A DNA stretch of 64,000 bases from Alphaproteobacteria bacterium (GCA_028285105.1 JANQQE010000011.1:509856-573855), one strand, 5' to 3'; positions 45,616 through 55,690 are shown, numbered from the stretch's first letter. The notes: generated by a model from the sequence alone, not told the origin. Made by a program: numbers and translations.

Positions 45616-47484
45616 ATGAAGGTATTCATGACCGCATCGACGCTGACCATCTTACAGGATCGAGCTGAACTTGATTGGCTCGCCCTTCATCGGCGCGAGG
45701 CGTTGACCCACCGGATCCTCACGTTCGATCTGGAGTTGCACCTGCAACTTTCGAAACGTGGCATCGACCACGTCACGCCCTGGGACATCATCACGCCCGC
45801 CGACCGCGAGCAAATGGAGGAACGCGAAGCACTGCTCCACAGATGGTGGCAAGAGCATGCGGCGATTCGACATCGCAACATTGACATCTTGAAGGTCGCA
45901 TCCGACCGTCACATCGCCGCCATCACAAGGATGGTTTGGATCGAAGGCGTCGTTGGAAAAGCGATTGCAAGACTCAGACCAATTCGCCTCCAGATATTCG
46001 ACATCGCCGGTGCGCACGGTCTCGAACAACCGCCACACTGCCGCCGCCTGCCGCTTCTTCCCGCAATCGCGCGAACGATCGCGAAGGATCGCAAGATCGA
46101 AGTCGAGGACTTGTCAGACCACATGGATTGCCAAAGCCAGTTTGAAGATGCGGCAGCCCGGCAATCTCGAGAACCCGACCTGCCACCCTTCGACATCTCG
46201 AAGATGGCGAATCAGCCGTTTGTCTTGCTAACCGGAAGCGGTCCGGACCTGACCAGACAGCTATCGGCCGTTCGCATGATCGAAGCGTCGAGCACACATC
46301 GTGTACTTCAAGTTTACCGATATGCCGACGGCGAAACGCTGAAGCGCATGCAGTCAATCGGACACAGCGTCATCCACGACTCGCAACTCGATTTGGGTGT
46401 GGATACAGGCATTGATGAGAAATCACTGCAGGCATGCCGACAAGCGTTCAATCACTCAGCTATAGCAGCAGGAATTGATTTTGCCCGGCGAATTCCCGAT
46501 TCACACCTCAATTTTATATTTGGCGAGTACGCCTGCAAAATCGCGATGCGAATTGATCGATGGCAAGCGTTCTTCGCTCGCTATCGACCCACCGCTCTCG
46601 TGGGTCACTACCCGGATGTTGCTATGGAAGTTGCGGTTCAATCAGGCATCCGTTGCCTGATGCTGCCGCACGGTGGCATGTCGGTCGGCGTTGGAACGTG
46701 GTATCGTTCGATGCCGCGTGTGTCGCTGGGCGTTGAGGGAGCCGCCCACATGGGCCACTTAGTTTCGCACGGAATTTCGCCTGATCGAATTGAGTTAATC
46801 GATCCATTCGTCGAGGATGAAGCGCCTGTTCGAAGTCACGCCCAACGTGACGGCGCTTCGGATCGATTCAAGGTTTTGCTTGCCACAAGCCGCCTCGCCG
46901 ATCACGCCCACGATGCCGAATTGCCAGGGCTCAATTGGAAAGCAGCAATCGATTCGTTCAGGGAATCGCTAAAATTTGCAGCGGAACAAGACAACTGGGA
47001 AATCGTCATCAAAACGCATCCTCGCTACGACCACCTCGAACTCTATCGCGAGATAAACGAATCGCTTCCTTCGCATCAACGCGCTCGCATTGTCGGAAAC
47101 GACTCGTTGACCGCATGCGCTTCCGACGCAGATGTTGTCGTCTTTGCGAACGTCACCTCGTCTGCGATTCTCGAAGCAGCCCAAATTGGCAAACCCGTCG
47201 TATTGCTCCGAGATTCATCAGCGATTTGTCGCGCCAACCCGCGCGATGCTCTGCTGGACGGCTGGATACGAGTCGAGACTGTCACAGAATTGATCGCAAA
47301 ACTAAATCGACTTGCGTCAAATGCCTCAGAATACCAATCGGCGGTCGCAAAAACCCACCAAGCTTACAAAGCATTTTACGGCAGCCGCCCCAAAGCGGGT
47401 TCGCTGCTGGATTTCATTGCAGGTAATAAAAAAACGCGATTCGCCCGAAATGACGAACCGCGCTCCTTGATTTCAATTCACTAA
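45616..47484 (+). CDS. GT-B-like protein, putative surface carbohydrate biosynthesis
   Basis: A 622-residue soluble protein without signal or membrane segments. The C-terminal half looks like a GT-B glycosyl/glycerophosphotransferase: CLMLPHGGMSVG, FKVLLATSRLADHAHDA, NWEIVIKTHPRYDHLELY, and VVFANVTSSAILEAAQIGKP, which resemble the nucleotide-binding half of CDP-glycerol glycerophosphotransferase and capsule-export-type enzymes. The N-terminal half (about 1-220) is unrecognised and rich in Arg, His and Leu. I start at ATG 45616 (KVFMTASTLTIL); the frame is open to 45508. It is divergent from the mosaic protein and shares the region with a Kdo-kinase-like gene, so a glycan role is plausible but inferred. 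Confidence 0.7.
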   Translation: MKVFMTASTLTILQDRAELDWLALHRREALTHRILTFDLELHLQLSKRGIDHVTPWDIITPADREQMEEREALLHRWWQEHAAIRHRNIDILKVASDRHIAAITRMVWIEGVVGKAIARLRPIRLQIFDIAGAHGLEQPPHCRRLPLLPAIARTIAKDRKIEVEDLSDHMDCQSQFEDAAARQSREPDLPPFDISKMANQPFVLLTGSGPDLTRQLSAVRMIEASSTHRVLQVYRYADGETLKRMQSIGHSVIHDSQLDLGVDTGIDEKSLQACRQAFNHSAIAAGIDFARRIPDSHLNFIFGEYACKIAMRIDRWQAFFARYRPTALVGHYPDVAMEVAVQSGIRCLMLPHGGMSVGVGTWYRSMPRVSLGVEGAAHMGHLVSHGISPDRIELIDPFVEDEAPVRSHAQRDGASDRFKVLLATSRLADHAHDAELPGLNWKAAIDSFRESLKFAAEQDNWEIVIKTHPRYDHLELYREINESLPSHQRARIVGNDSLTACASDADVVVFANVTSSAILEAAQIGKPVVLLRDSSAICRANPRDALLDGWIRVETVTELIAKLNRLASNASEYQSAVAKTHQAYKAFYGSRPKAGSLLDFIAGNKKTRFARNDEPRSLISIH

Positions 47485-47502
47485 AATCGGATCGATCCAT
47501 GC

Positions 47503-48243
47503 CTAGCGACGACGACGCAGTACCACCAAGGCTCCGCTCAACAGCAGAATCGCACTGGTAGGTTCCGGGGTGGCGTGTACCTCAATGACCAAGTCATCAA
47601 AGTCGCGATCGCTGAATCCGCCATCCGAGGTATGCGGGCCGTAAAGGTCTTCGATAAAGATCAGGTAGGTGACGCCCGTACGGTTCAAACCCTCCACCTG
47701 ATAGGTGACCATGTGATCCAAAAAGTCCGGATTGTTCGCCGGGTCAGATGACCACGGACGCGTACCGTCTTGATCGCGACGAACCCATCGCCAGGTCTCA
47801 TCGGTCAGGTCGGCAGAACCGCTGCCGGTCACGTTGTCGAAATCTCCGAAAACATCGAAGAGAAGTTCAAAACCGTTGCCGCGATCGAATCCGAACTGCT
47901 GCGTGTAGTTGGCCCGACGCCATACCGCTTCGGCAGAAATGTATGCATCGTTCCAGACGCGATCGGATGCCTCGCCCTTGTCCGTTGCGAGCAAGCTGAT
48001 CATTCCGTTGGGCGTCAGGCTGTCGTCAAAACGCGTCGCGCTGACCCCAGCCCCCAGGTCGGTATAGTCATCACCGCTCGGGTTGAAATCTCCGCCGTAC
48101 ACCGACTCGATGATCGTCTCGTGCGTTATGCTCGGTGGCGATATCGAAGGGGTTACCTCGGTAATGTCCGCATTTGCGACACCGGCACCGGCCAGCACTG
48201 CTCCACAGAAAAGACGTCTAACCAAACCAAATCGTACCGTCAT
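47503..48243 (-). CDS. PEP-CTERM sorting-domain protein
   Basis: The 246-residue protein has a signal peptide (RLFCGAVLAGAGVANA), a beta-rich body with DNVTGSGSADLTDETWRWVR and GVTYLIFIEDLYGPH, and a C-terminal tripartite PEP-CTERM signal: ATPEPTSAILLLSGALVVL then four Arg. Such tails are recognised by an exosortase (EpsH/Xrt family), which processes the protein at the envelope during export. No exosortase gene is in the window. Body function is unknown. It ends 18 bases from the stop of the convergent GT-B gene. Confidence 0.85.
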   Translation of the reverse strand: MTVRFGLVRRLFCGAVLAGAGVANADITEVTPSISPPSITHETIIESVYGGDFNPSGDDYTDLGAGVSATRFDDSLTPNGMISLLATDKGEASDRVWNDAYISAEAVWRRANYTQQFGFDRGNGFELLFDVFGDFDNVTGSGSADLTDETWRWVRRDQDGTRPWSSDPANNPDFLDHMVTYQVEGLNRTGVTYLIFIEDLYGPHTSDGGFSDRDFDDLVIEVHATPEPTSAILLLSGALVVLRRRR

Positions 48244-48885
48244 CTCATTCTCCCCCTGCCCTCAGAGAAGCACCGCGACTTGAATCCGGATTCATCGCCC
48301 CTATAGATGCAGCCCCACCATGCTTTCCGCCCCGATAGTCGGATGCGCAGCACCATGGTTCTGTGGGCGATGAATGCGCGCAGACGCAAAGCCAAAGCGC
48401 TTCATCAAAGCTCAGATTTTTGGAGGGTGTGCGAGAGGTGTGCCTTCAATTCAACGGGCGCTTCGCCCTGACGATTCGCAAAAGACCACGGCCTCCCAAC
48501 CGCATCTTCCAAAAATCGCCTTTATCGAAGGGGTAAGACTCGCTTCCCTCTTCTCTCCCGATCGAAACCCGCGCTGGGCGACGACCAGTCAACAATGCTA
48601 TCGCCATTGGCCGCCCGGTTCAAGCCTTATCCCGAACCTTTCACCCGACGGTACTATAATTATTGGGGTTTTGTCCGAGAATCGAGAATGAACACCGACG
48701 ACTCTCCAGATTCTTCAAATCGTCAATCCGGATTCCTGCATTGCCTACGTCCCGATAACGAACGACAATTGGCGCAATTGGCTAATAGACACTGAAAAAA
48801 AGACATTATTTGCGACAATCTGGATACTGCATCACAATATTTCAAGTCGCAGTGATTCTGCGCGACCTTCCCAGTTGTTCTGCCC
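48244..48885. other. gene-free gap
   Basis: About 640 bases between the divergent PEP-CTERM and kinase-like genes. Open frames here (for example 48374-48691) have no coding character. A TATAAT occurs at 48655-48660 without a -35 partner. No repeat or RNA gene was recognised. Confidence 0.5.
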
Positions 48886-50508
48886 ATGCACACAAACGAC
48901 GCACCTGCCAACCCAAAGCTGTCAGCCGATCAACCTGCTGATCGAGCAGACGATCTTGCCGCGCAAGTTTTTGCCGACCTGAATGCAAGTCCAGCCCATC
49001 GTCGTTTTGATTGGGAAGTGGTTAAGCAAAACCAGTTGCGGACGGTGCATCGGGTCACAACTCCGGATGGTGTCGTCTACGCAAAGCAGCATCTCGCGAC
49101 CGGTTTCGTCCAGCGAATTAAAGGATGGTTTATCGGTAACCCAGCCCAAAGAGAATCCGACGCAGGCAAGTTCGCCAAGACGCATGGCATTCCTTGCGTC
49201 GATCTGTTTGCCGTTTCAACGGTAAACTCGGGGGGCGTGCATTCGACCGTATCCTTGTCGCATTCGATTGAACATGCCCGTTCGCTTTCGGATGAATTCT
49301 CGCAGCCAGGCGTTGGCGATCGCGCGGCAAATCGAAGAGTCTTGGGAGAAGCGGTCGCACTGTTCTTGGCGACTGCACACAACGCGACCTTCCTGCACGC
49401 CGACGACCACGCTGGAAATATACTTGTGCGGAAAGGTGTTGGCGGCAATCCAGAATGCCATTACGTCGATGTCTACGGAGCGCGCTGCGGCGCTGAGGTA
49501 ACGCGGACAGATGCCGCATTTTCACTTGCATCGCTGGGGCAATGGTTCCTGGACCGCACCTCGAAAAGCGAGCGCCTGCGGGTCATCAATCGCTACGTCC
49601 ACTTACGCGGTTGGCCGACAACCCGCGCGACGCGAAGATCGTTTGTTCGACAAATCGACGATGCGTCCAAATCGCGGCGGAACAAACTCTACCGCAAGCG
49701 CGACAAACGCATCCTTTGCGGCAACGCACACTTTGGTCGCTTTGCTTTGGGCGGCGGTTGGCGGGCATACATCACGCGGCGATTTCGAAGTCAGCCGATA
49801 TTTACGGGCGCCCAAATCCCAGATTGGCAGATCACCGGACTCGCCGATCATCTGCGCGAGGTCTTTGGTCTGTCCGAGTACAATCGAAAAACCGACACCG
49901 TAACCAACGGTCCAGGCGATTCGATCTGGTTTACGTCGAATATGCGCGAAACCTGGAGTTGGCGATGGTTTGGCTCTCCGGCCAGGCAGCGCTACGTCAT
50001 GGCATGCAAGGCAATGAATCGCGACATTCCCGTCGCACTTCCGGTTGGTCTCGCCGAAAAATCAAGCGGTATCGGGATCCAATGCGCGAAACAAATGACA
50101 GCCCGTCCTCCCCAATGCGTTCCGATCCAATCGCTACTCAACGAACTTCCCAGCGATTCCAAACGGGCGCTGCTTGAAAAGACGGGTCGTCTTCTGGCGA
50201 TGACTTTCATGCGTGGCCTTGTCGTGACCAACATTTCGCCCACCCGAATCGAAGTCACATGCTTGAATGGAGAGGAGATTCCAATGTGGGCTGGTATCGT
50301 GGGATGTTCGACTTCGATCCGGCTGTCCGTCCCGACACAGGTCTGGTTGTTGGGCATTCTGGCGACCGAGGCAAGAAACTGCGGGCTGGACGACCGGATT
50401 CAGATGGCCCGGGTACTGCGGGCTTGTGTCCGTACGATGGGCATGGGGACTCAATGGAAAGCAATGTGGCGCGATATTTGCGATTCCAACCCTTTGTTAA
50501 ATGAATAA
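48886..50508 (+). CDS. Kdo/WaaP-like kinase fused to a degenerate second kinase domain
   Basis: The 540-residue protein has an N-terminal kinase domain of the lipopolysaccharide-kinase type. VVYAKQHL supplies Lys67, AQRESDAGKF supplies Glu90, and FLHADDHAGNILV gives His171, Asp173 and Asn178. CHYVDVYGAR has the metal-binding Asp195. This fits enzymes that phosphorylate Kdo or heptose on lipid A. After a basic linker (about 255-310), residues 335-530 repeat the layout (SIWFTSNMRETWSWRWFGSP, RGLVVTNISPTRIEV, GIVGCSTSIR), but the catalytic His/Asp and metal Asp are missing, so it reads as a pseudokinase half. Start ATG 48886. No membrane segments. The two-domain reading of the second half is my inference from pattern spacing. 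Confidence 0.72.
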   Translation: MHTNDAPANPKLSADQPADRADDLAAQVFADLNASPAHRRFDWEVVKQNQLRTVHRVTTPDGVVYAKQHLATGFVQRIKGWFIGNPAQRESDAGKFAKTHGIPCVDLFAVSTVNSGGVHSTVSLSHSIEHARSLSDEFSQPGVGDRAANRRVLGEAVALFLATAHNATFLHADDHAGNILVRKGVGGNPECHYVDVYGARCGAEVTRTDAAFSLASLGQWFLDRTSKSERLRVINRYVHLRGWPTTRATRRSFVRQIDDASKSRRNKLYRKRDKRILCGNAHFGRFALGGGWRAYITRRFRSQPIFTGAQIPDWQITGLADHLREVFGLSEYNRKTDTVTNGPGDSIWFTSNMRETWSWRWFGSPARQRYVMACKAMNRDIPVALPVGLAEKSSGIGIQCAKQMTARPPQCVPIQSLLNELPSDSKRALLEKTGRLLAMTFMRGLVVTNISPTRIEVTCLNGEEIPMWAGIVGCSTSIRLSVPTQVWLLGILATEARNCGLDDRIQMARVLRACVRTMGMGTQWKAMWRDICDSNPLLNE

Positions 50509-50914
50509 TGTTTTGGCTCTATTTGTGCCTTCGATCGCTTGGGCGAAATGGGAACTGAAGCCAAACTGGTAAAACTGCCTGTTTCCTGACGCCATTCGTG
50601 AGTTTGAGGATTGCATTCGCCTACCTGAAGATCAACGTCTGATCGGGCCATGACCCTTGACAGATACATGGTGTTGCCAAAAATACCATCAAGGGAGCAT
50701 GCGCAAAGCTCTCCACCACCCTAGTTGTTGTTGCGCACTGACTTTACGACGTTTTTGCGGGATTTTCGCATTGCCGATTTCGGTTCCCCCTGCGGGTATC
50801 TTCGAGCATTCTCCGAACGGCTGCCAACTGCTGTGGCGGACGATCGACGGGATTGATGCTTGGCTTAATTGAAGGCCGCACGCATCAGCCCAAACCCTGA
50901 AAGGTTCTTTGTCC
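50509..50914. other. gene-free leader of the subtilase gene
   Basis: About 400 bases without a credible gene. TTGACA at 50657-50662 is a perfect -35 hexamer, and AAAAAT at 50679-50684 is a weak -10 with 16-base spacing. It could drive the subtilase with a 5' leader of about 220 bases. No terminator for the upstream kinase gene was identified. Confidence 0.35.
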
Positions 50915-53821
50915 ATGAATCCACGTTGCCCAACAACCTCGCCGCTGACGACTTCAATGGTTCTCGCAGCCGCATTACTTTCGCTGGCGGTTGTCCCATC
51001 CAAAACAACTGCTGGCGAGAACACCAGTGAACAGATCGGTTACTACGTCAATGGAACGTTTCAACCGCTCATTCGATCGGAGTCGGAATACGTTGTCGAA
51101 TTCGAAGATGCCAATCAGCGGGCTGCCCTCAGTCAGCAGATGCGGGCCAACCCGAACACTGTTATCGATGACGTCCCGTGGGACCGCAATCCCAGGCGTT
51201 TCGCTATTCTGAAAGGCAAACGGCTGGACGCAGCCGCTCAGACTCGGTTGCGCGGCAACCGTGCAATCAAATCAATCCGCAGCGTTTATCGCTATACAGA
51301 AGATAGCGAGCCGGTCTTGAGCAGCGGCACCATCGTGGTCAAATTGAAAGACGGCATCACCGATGCAGTACGTGACACGATGTTTTCGGATTACAAAGTG
51401 CGCATCGTCAATCCAGTCACCGGGATCGATCGTGCATTTGTCGTGGAACCGATCGGAATTGAAGGCGACGCCGACATCCGAACCGCCAATGCGTTGTTTC
51501 GTGACGGACGAACCGAATACGCCCATCCCGATTTCTACCAAGCCAATCGTATGCAGGGATTTGGAACCGATACGTTTTTCAGCAACCAATGGCACCTGAC
51601 CAACACAGGCCAGGGAGGTGGGACTCCCGGTGCCGATATTTCAATTGCCGAAGCCTGGAACCGTACGTTTGGAAACCAGGAGGGTAACCCACTGGTGGGC
51701 CAATTGGACGACGCCTGTGATGTGCAGCATGAAGACCTGGTGGCCAATTACATCGGTATCAGCCACGATGTCGAGTCCAACACCCAAACCGCAACAGCCG
51801 CCAACCCTCAGGTCGAGGACGACCGTCACGGAACCGCGACCATGGGTCTGATGGTTGCAGGGCTCAACGGAATCGGGGTACGTGGTGTTGCACCTGCTGC
51901 ACGCTTTACGGCATCCCGCGGTATCGGAACGGTTGTCTCCAACAGTCAGATCGCCAGCGCTTATGCGTTTGCACGAACGCAGAACGTCGATGTTCACAAC
52001 AACAGTTGGGGGTTCGGCAGTGGGGTTCCCAATCCCGATGTGGTGTCCGACGCCATTGAAACCGCGTTTCTTGAAGGTCGCGATGGGTTGGGCATGTTGA
52101 TCTGTTTCGCTTCCGGCAATGGTCAGGGCATGGACGACGACGCGCCTGTCGGTGTCGAAGTAAATCCAGCCACTGATCTTGCGGCATTGCCGACGGTCTT
52201 GGGCGTCGGTGCGAGCAATGCCGACGATGTCATCGCGTCTTATAGCAACTTTGGAAAAGAGATTGACGTTCTCGCACCCAGTATCGATTTTCCAAACCTG
52301 CCCGGACTGGTCACCACTGACAACACCGACGGCTCATTCATCGAGCCCGGTTACAACGACGGTGGCCAGGACGACAACGGGAATGCCAACCTCGCAAACC
52401 CCAGTTACACGGATAATTTCGGGGGTACTTCGGGGTCGGCACCGATCGTGGCGGGCATTGCTGCGCTGATATTCTCGCTCGAACCCGATTACACAGCCAC
52501 TCAGGTGCGCAACATCATTGAACATACCTGCGACAAAATCAATCCGACCGAGGCCAACTACAACGGCATCACGGGGCGAAGTCTTCGATACGGGTATGGT
52601 CGCGTCAATGCGGGTCAGGCGGTTGAAATGACTTTTGACGGTTTTTTCTGGCCCGAACGCGTTGCCAATGTTCAAGTCGCAGACAACGCGATTACTTGGG
52701 AGATCAACGATGATTTGCGAACGCGTGCCGGTGCAACCTTCGGAGTCCCAACAACCGCCGTCCTCGTCGTAGAAGCCGACGCACCGTTTTCGTGGGCACC
52801 CACCGATGGCATCATTTTTAACATCGGCGACGAATTACTGGACCCGGACACCAACCAACCAACCGGCGCCACCGTCGTCGCCAACTTCAATGCCGAACTT
52901 TTCAATTTCGACGATTCGTCCGGTACGAAATACTTCGGAATTTATCCGGTCACCATCACGCCGCGTCGCGGTCCAACGTACGGGTTCGGAGTTTCGGTCA
53001 ATTCTGCCGGTTCGGCAACGGCGATCGATTCAGGCGTTTCGTTTACCGATTCAGGCGACGATGATGACGACGACGACGGCGAGGATGTCGGTTCCGACAA
53101 GCCCAACGTTTCGATCGATGTCAGTCCGCTTTCAGGGGTTTCACCGCTTCGCGTCACATTCCGCGGTAATGCCCAGTCCAATTTTGAAATTGCTTCATTT
53201 GTCTGGGATTTCGATGACGGAACAACGGTCAACTCCCGCAATGCCGAACGAACATACACCGTCACCAGCGGTACGCAGCGGTTCTTCCCGCGGCTGATCG
53301 TCACAGACGTGATGGGAAATGTCGGCGAACGTTCGGTGGCCATCGATGTCAGTGCACCGAGTACCGGCGACGATTCGGGGGCGACGACTTCCGGTACGGT
53401 GCGAATTCGAATTGCCGACCCGGAATCACCGGATACGTCAAACATATCTGCGGGCATCGCACCTCTGTCGGTGATTCTCAATGCAGAGGTTTCCGGTTTC
53501 GGAACGACTTCGCTTGAAAACTTGCAGGTGTTCTGGGACCTGGGCGATGGCAATACCGGTTCGAGTCAGACCGTCTTCCACACTTATCAGTTGCCAGGAA
53601 CATTCCCGGTGACGGTCACGGTCACCGACACGATCTCGGGTGGCAGTACGCAAGACACGGCGTTCATTGCGGTCACGCCCGATCCGGACAACGGAAGTAA
53701 TGCAACACCGACGCCAACACCGACGCCAGACAACGGAAACGGTACTGGCATGTGTGGTGTCGGAGGAATCATGGCGATGGTCAGCATGATGATGATGTTT
53801 GCCCTGCGCCGATTCACGTAA
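50915..53821 (+). CDS. secreted subtilisin-like (S8) serine peptidase with two PKD domains and C-terminal sorting-like tail
   Basis: The 968-residue protein has a signal peptide (VLAAALLSLAVVPSKTTAG), a propeptide region (about 30-205) and an S8 domain (about 215-560). The triad is visible: Asp in VGQLDDACDVQHEDL (near 265), His in DDRHGTATMGLM (near 304), and Ser in FGGTSGSAPIVAGIAALI (near 508), with the oxyanion Asn in CFASGNGQG. A beta domain follows. Two PKD domains come next (FVWDFDDGTTVNS; VFWDLGDGNTGSS plus HTYQLPGTFPVTVTVTD), then a Thr-Pro repeat linker. The end is GMCGVGGIMAMVSMMMMFALRR, which has the layout (motif, membrane helix, basic end) of a C-terminal sorting signal. ATG 50915 is preferred over TTG 50909. 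Confidence 0.93.
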   Translation: MNPRCPTTSPLTTSMVLAAALLSLAVVPSKTTAGENTSEQIGYYVNGTFQPLIRSESEYVVEFEDANQRAALSQQMRANPNTVIDDVPWDRNPRRFAILKGKRLDAAAQTRLRGNRAIKSIRSVYRYTEDSEPVLSSGTIVVKLKDGITDAVRDTMFSDYKVRIVNPVTGIDRAFVVEPIGIEGDADIRTANALFRDGRTEYAHPDFYQANRMQGFGTDTFFSNQWHLTNTGQGGGTPGADISIAEAWNRTFGNQEGNPLVGQLDDACDVQHEDLVANYIGISHDVESNTQTATAANPQVEDDRHGTATMGLMVAGLNGIGVRGVAPAARFTASRGIGTVVSNSQIASAYAFARTQNVDVHNNSWGFGSGVPNPDVVSDAIETAFLEGRDGLGMLICFASGNGQGMDDDAPVGVEVNPATDLAALPTVLGVGASNADDVIASYSNFGKEIDVLAPSIDFPNLPGLVTTDNTDGSFIEPGYNDGGQDDNGNANLANPSYTDNFGGTSGSAPIVAGIAALIFSLEPDYTATQVRNIIEHTCDKINPTEANYNGITGRSLRYGYGRVNAGQAVEMTFDGFFWPERVANVQVADNAITWEINDDLRTRAGATFGVPTTAVLVVEADAPFSWAPTDGIIFNIGDELLDPDTNQPTGATVVANFNAELFNFDDSSGTKYFGIYPVTITPRRGPTYGFGVSVNSAGSATAIDSGVSFTDSGDDDDDDDGEDVGSDKPNVSIDVSPLSGVSPLRVTFRGNAQSNFEIASFVWDFDDGTTVNSRNAERTYTVTSGTQRFFPRLIVTDVMGNVGERSVAIDVSAPSTGDDSGATTSGTVRIRIADPESPDTSNISAGIAPLSVILNAEVSGFGTTSLENLQVFWDLGDGNTGSSQTVFHTYQLPGTFPVTVTVTDTISGGSTQDTAFIAVTPDPDNGSNATPTPTPTPDNGNGTGMCGVGGIMAMVSMMMMFALRRFT

Positions 53822-53989
53822 ATGCTCGGTTTCGATCTTTGCTTGAGTTTGCTGGCAAAAATGACGAACCGTTCCTGGACGGAAATCTTGTTGCGGATGC
53901 TGCCTGCGGATATGATGCATTTGTGATTGCAGTGAATTCAGAACGCATCGAATATGCACCGACCGTATCTGCATTGACGAGTACCCGAC

Positions 53990-54427
53990 ATGAACCCGCA
54001 CCTGACTGAACGCGTCGAAAAGATACTCAAGCTGGCTGAGGGCATTGCCCGCGATTACGAACTTGAGTATGTCGGTACCGAACACATCCTGCTTGCAATC
54101 CGCAAAGAAGGGACGGGTGTCGGCAGTCAAATCCTCGAAGCCAAGGGCATTTCGTACGAACGCATCAAAGAAGTCGTCGATGGGCTCGTCAAGAAAAGCC
54201 TGGAAGACACGTGGGTCTTCGGGCGACTCCCCGGTTCACCGCATTTTCGCAACGTGATCGCCAAAGCCGTCGAGCAAGCACAAAAAATGAAATCCACGGA
54301 AGTATGCACCGAGCATCTGCTTCTGGCATTGATGAACGAGCAGGACAGCGTTGCACACCATGCACTTAAGGAGTTGAACGCCTCGCTCGAAGACTTGCAA
54401 ACCAGCATCGCCAATCGGTCACAGTAA
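53990..54427 (+). CDS. stand-alone Clp N-terminal (double Clp repeat) domain protein
   Basis: The 145-residue product consists only of two Clp_N repeats as found at the N-terminus of ClpC/ClpA. The first is HLTERVEKILKLAEGIARDY with YVGTEHILLAI. The second is SPHFRNVIAKAVEQAQKM with VCTEHLLLALMNEQDSVA. No AAA+ module follows: a stop codon ends the gene and the next gene is on the other strand. In full chaperones this domain binds adaptors and substrates, so the protein may be a ClpC adaptor or competitor, or may bind degron-bearing substrates. Start ATG 53990. It lies 168 bases after the subtilase gene with no recognised element between. Confidence 0.88.
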   Translation: MNPHLTERVEKILKLAEGIARDYELEYVGTEHILLAIRKEGTGVGSQILEAKGISYERIKEVVDGLVKKSLEDTWVFGRLPGSPHFRNVIAKAVEQAQKMKSTEVCTEHLLLALMNEQDSVAHHALKELNASLEDLQTSIANRSQ

Positions 54428-54460
54428 CCACCAACGTCAACAACCCGACTGATCGCGCAG

Positions 54461-54500
54461 AAAATTCCCCCCGCCAGTACCGGAGGATCAGTACAGGCGG
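54461..54500 (-). terminator. terminator at the end of the ilv-leu operon
   Basis: CCGCCaGTAC (54471-54480) pairs with GTACaGGCGG (54491-54500), a 9-pair stem with one A-A mismatch and a 10-base loop. On the minus strand it is followed by a G-run and TTTT (54464-54461), about 90 bases past the leuB stop. It may also end the convergent Clp-domain gene. Confidence 0.6.
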
Positions 54501-54589
54501 AGGGAAGAAGCGGGATCGAAATTCATGATTGGAAAACTCTGGATGCCAACGGCTATTCGCCACCTGGCGCTATCCAACCGATGTGCATC

Positions 54590-55690
54590 CTACGCAACCA
54601 TCGATGGCGCGCTCAATTGACGGACGGCTGCCACGATGGATTGCCCCATCTCTTTCGTACTCACCGTCGATTCACCAGAACGAACGAGGTCGGGCGTTCT
54701 GACGCCGGATTGAATGACCGACTCAACAGCCGCTTCGATGCAATCGGCTTCTTTCGACCAACCGAGCGACTCGCGACAAAGCATCGCAGCGCTTAGGATC
54801 ATTCCGATTGGGTTGGCAATACCCTTACCCGCAATATCGGGGGCCGAACCATGAATCGGCTCGTAGAGTCCCGGCCCGCTCGTACCCAGCGATGCCGATG
54901 GTAGCAATCCCATCGAACCCGCCAGCACCGAAGCCTCGTCTGTCAAAATGTCACCGAAAAGGTTGCCCGTCACAATCACGTCGAAGTCTGCCGGCTTTTG
55001 AATCAAATGCATCGCTGCCGCATCGACGAGCCCATGCTCGAATTCGACGTCCGCGAATTCATTTTGCATGACCTGCGTCGCCGTCGATCGCCACAAGCGT
55101 GAAACCTCCAGCACGTTGGCTTTGTCGACCGATAGCAGTCTGTTGCGACGCCCCTTCGCCTTCTCTGCTGCCAACCGGACGATGCGTTCGACTTCTGCGG
55201 TCGAATATCCCATGGTGTCGAACGCAAACTCGCCCGAAGGATCGGGGCGTCTGCCGCGCTCGCCAAAATAAATTCCGCCGGTCAACTCGCGGATCACGAG
55301 CAAATCCACGTCGGCGACCAACTCTTCCTTAAGCGGTCCCGACTTGGCCAGTTCTTTGTACACCCGAACCGGTCGCAGATTTGCAAACACGCCGAGCGCT
55401 TTGCGCAGTCCGAGCAAACCCTGTTCCGGACGAACTTTGGCGGCTGGGTCATCCCACTTGGGGCCACCCACCGCGCCGAGCAAGACTGCGTCGGACTCCA
55501 GACAAACCTCCACCGTTTCTTCGGGTAGGGCTGTTTCGAATTCGTCGATCGCCCGACCGCCAATGCTCGCATCGGTGAATTCAATGTTGTGACCGAACTG
55601 CTCGGCAATGGTTTCCAAAGCCTTGCAGGCTTCGTCGGTGACTTCCGGTCCGACACCATCTCCAGCCAATACCGCAATCTTTGCGTTCAT
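54590..55690 (-). CDS. leuB: 3-isopropylmalate dehydrogenase
   Basis: Oxidises and decarboxylates 3-isopropylmalate to 2-oxoisocaproate in leucine synthesis; homologous enzymes may also serve the citramalate route at the 3-methylmalate step. The 366-residue protein has [41 protein letters not shown] and the [14 protein letters not shown] loop. It also has [16 protein letters not shown] and the metal and cofactor segments [20 protein letters not shown] and [20 protein letters not shown] start at ATG 55690. It is the last gene of the operon, 42 bases after cimA, and is followed by a hairpin terminator. leuCD are not in the window. Confidence 0.96.
   Translation of the reverse strand: MNAKIAVLAGDGVGPEVTDEACKALETIAEQFGHNIEFTDASIGGRAIDEFETALPEETVEVCLESDAVLLGAVGGPKWDDPAAKVRPEQGLLGLRKALGVFANLRPVRVYKELAKSGPLKEELVADVDLLVIRELTGGIYFGERGRRPDPSGEFAFDTMGYSTAEVERIVRLAAEKAKGRRNRLLSVDKANVLEVSRLWRSTATQVMQNEFADVEFEHGLVDAAAMHLIQKPADFDVIVTGNLFGDILTDEASVLAGSMGLLPSASLGTSGPGLYEPIHGSAPDIAGKGIANPIGMILSAAMLCRESLGWSKEADCIEAAVESVIQSGVRTPDLVRSGESTVSTKEMGQSIVAAVRQLSAPSMVA

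Noticed and set aside
48655..48660. TATAAT promoter hexamer
   Set aside because: No -35 hexamer at 16-18 bases, no extended TG, and the next gene starts about 230 bases away. A chance match is likely.
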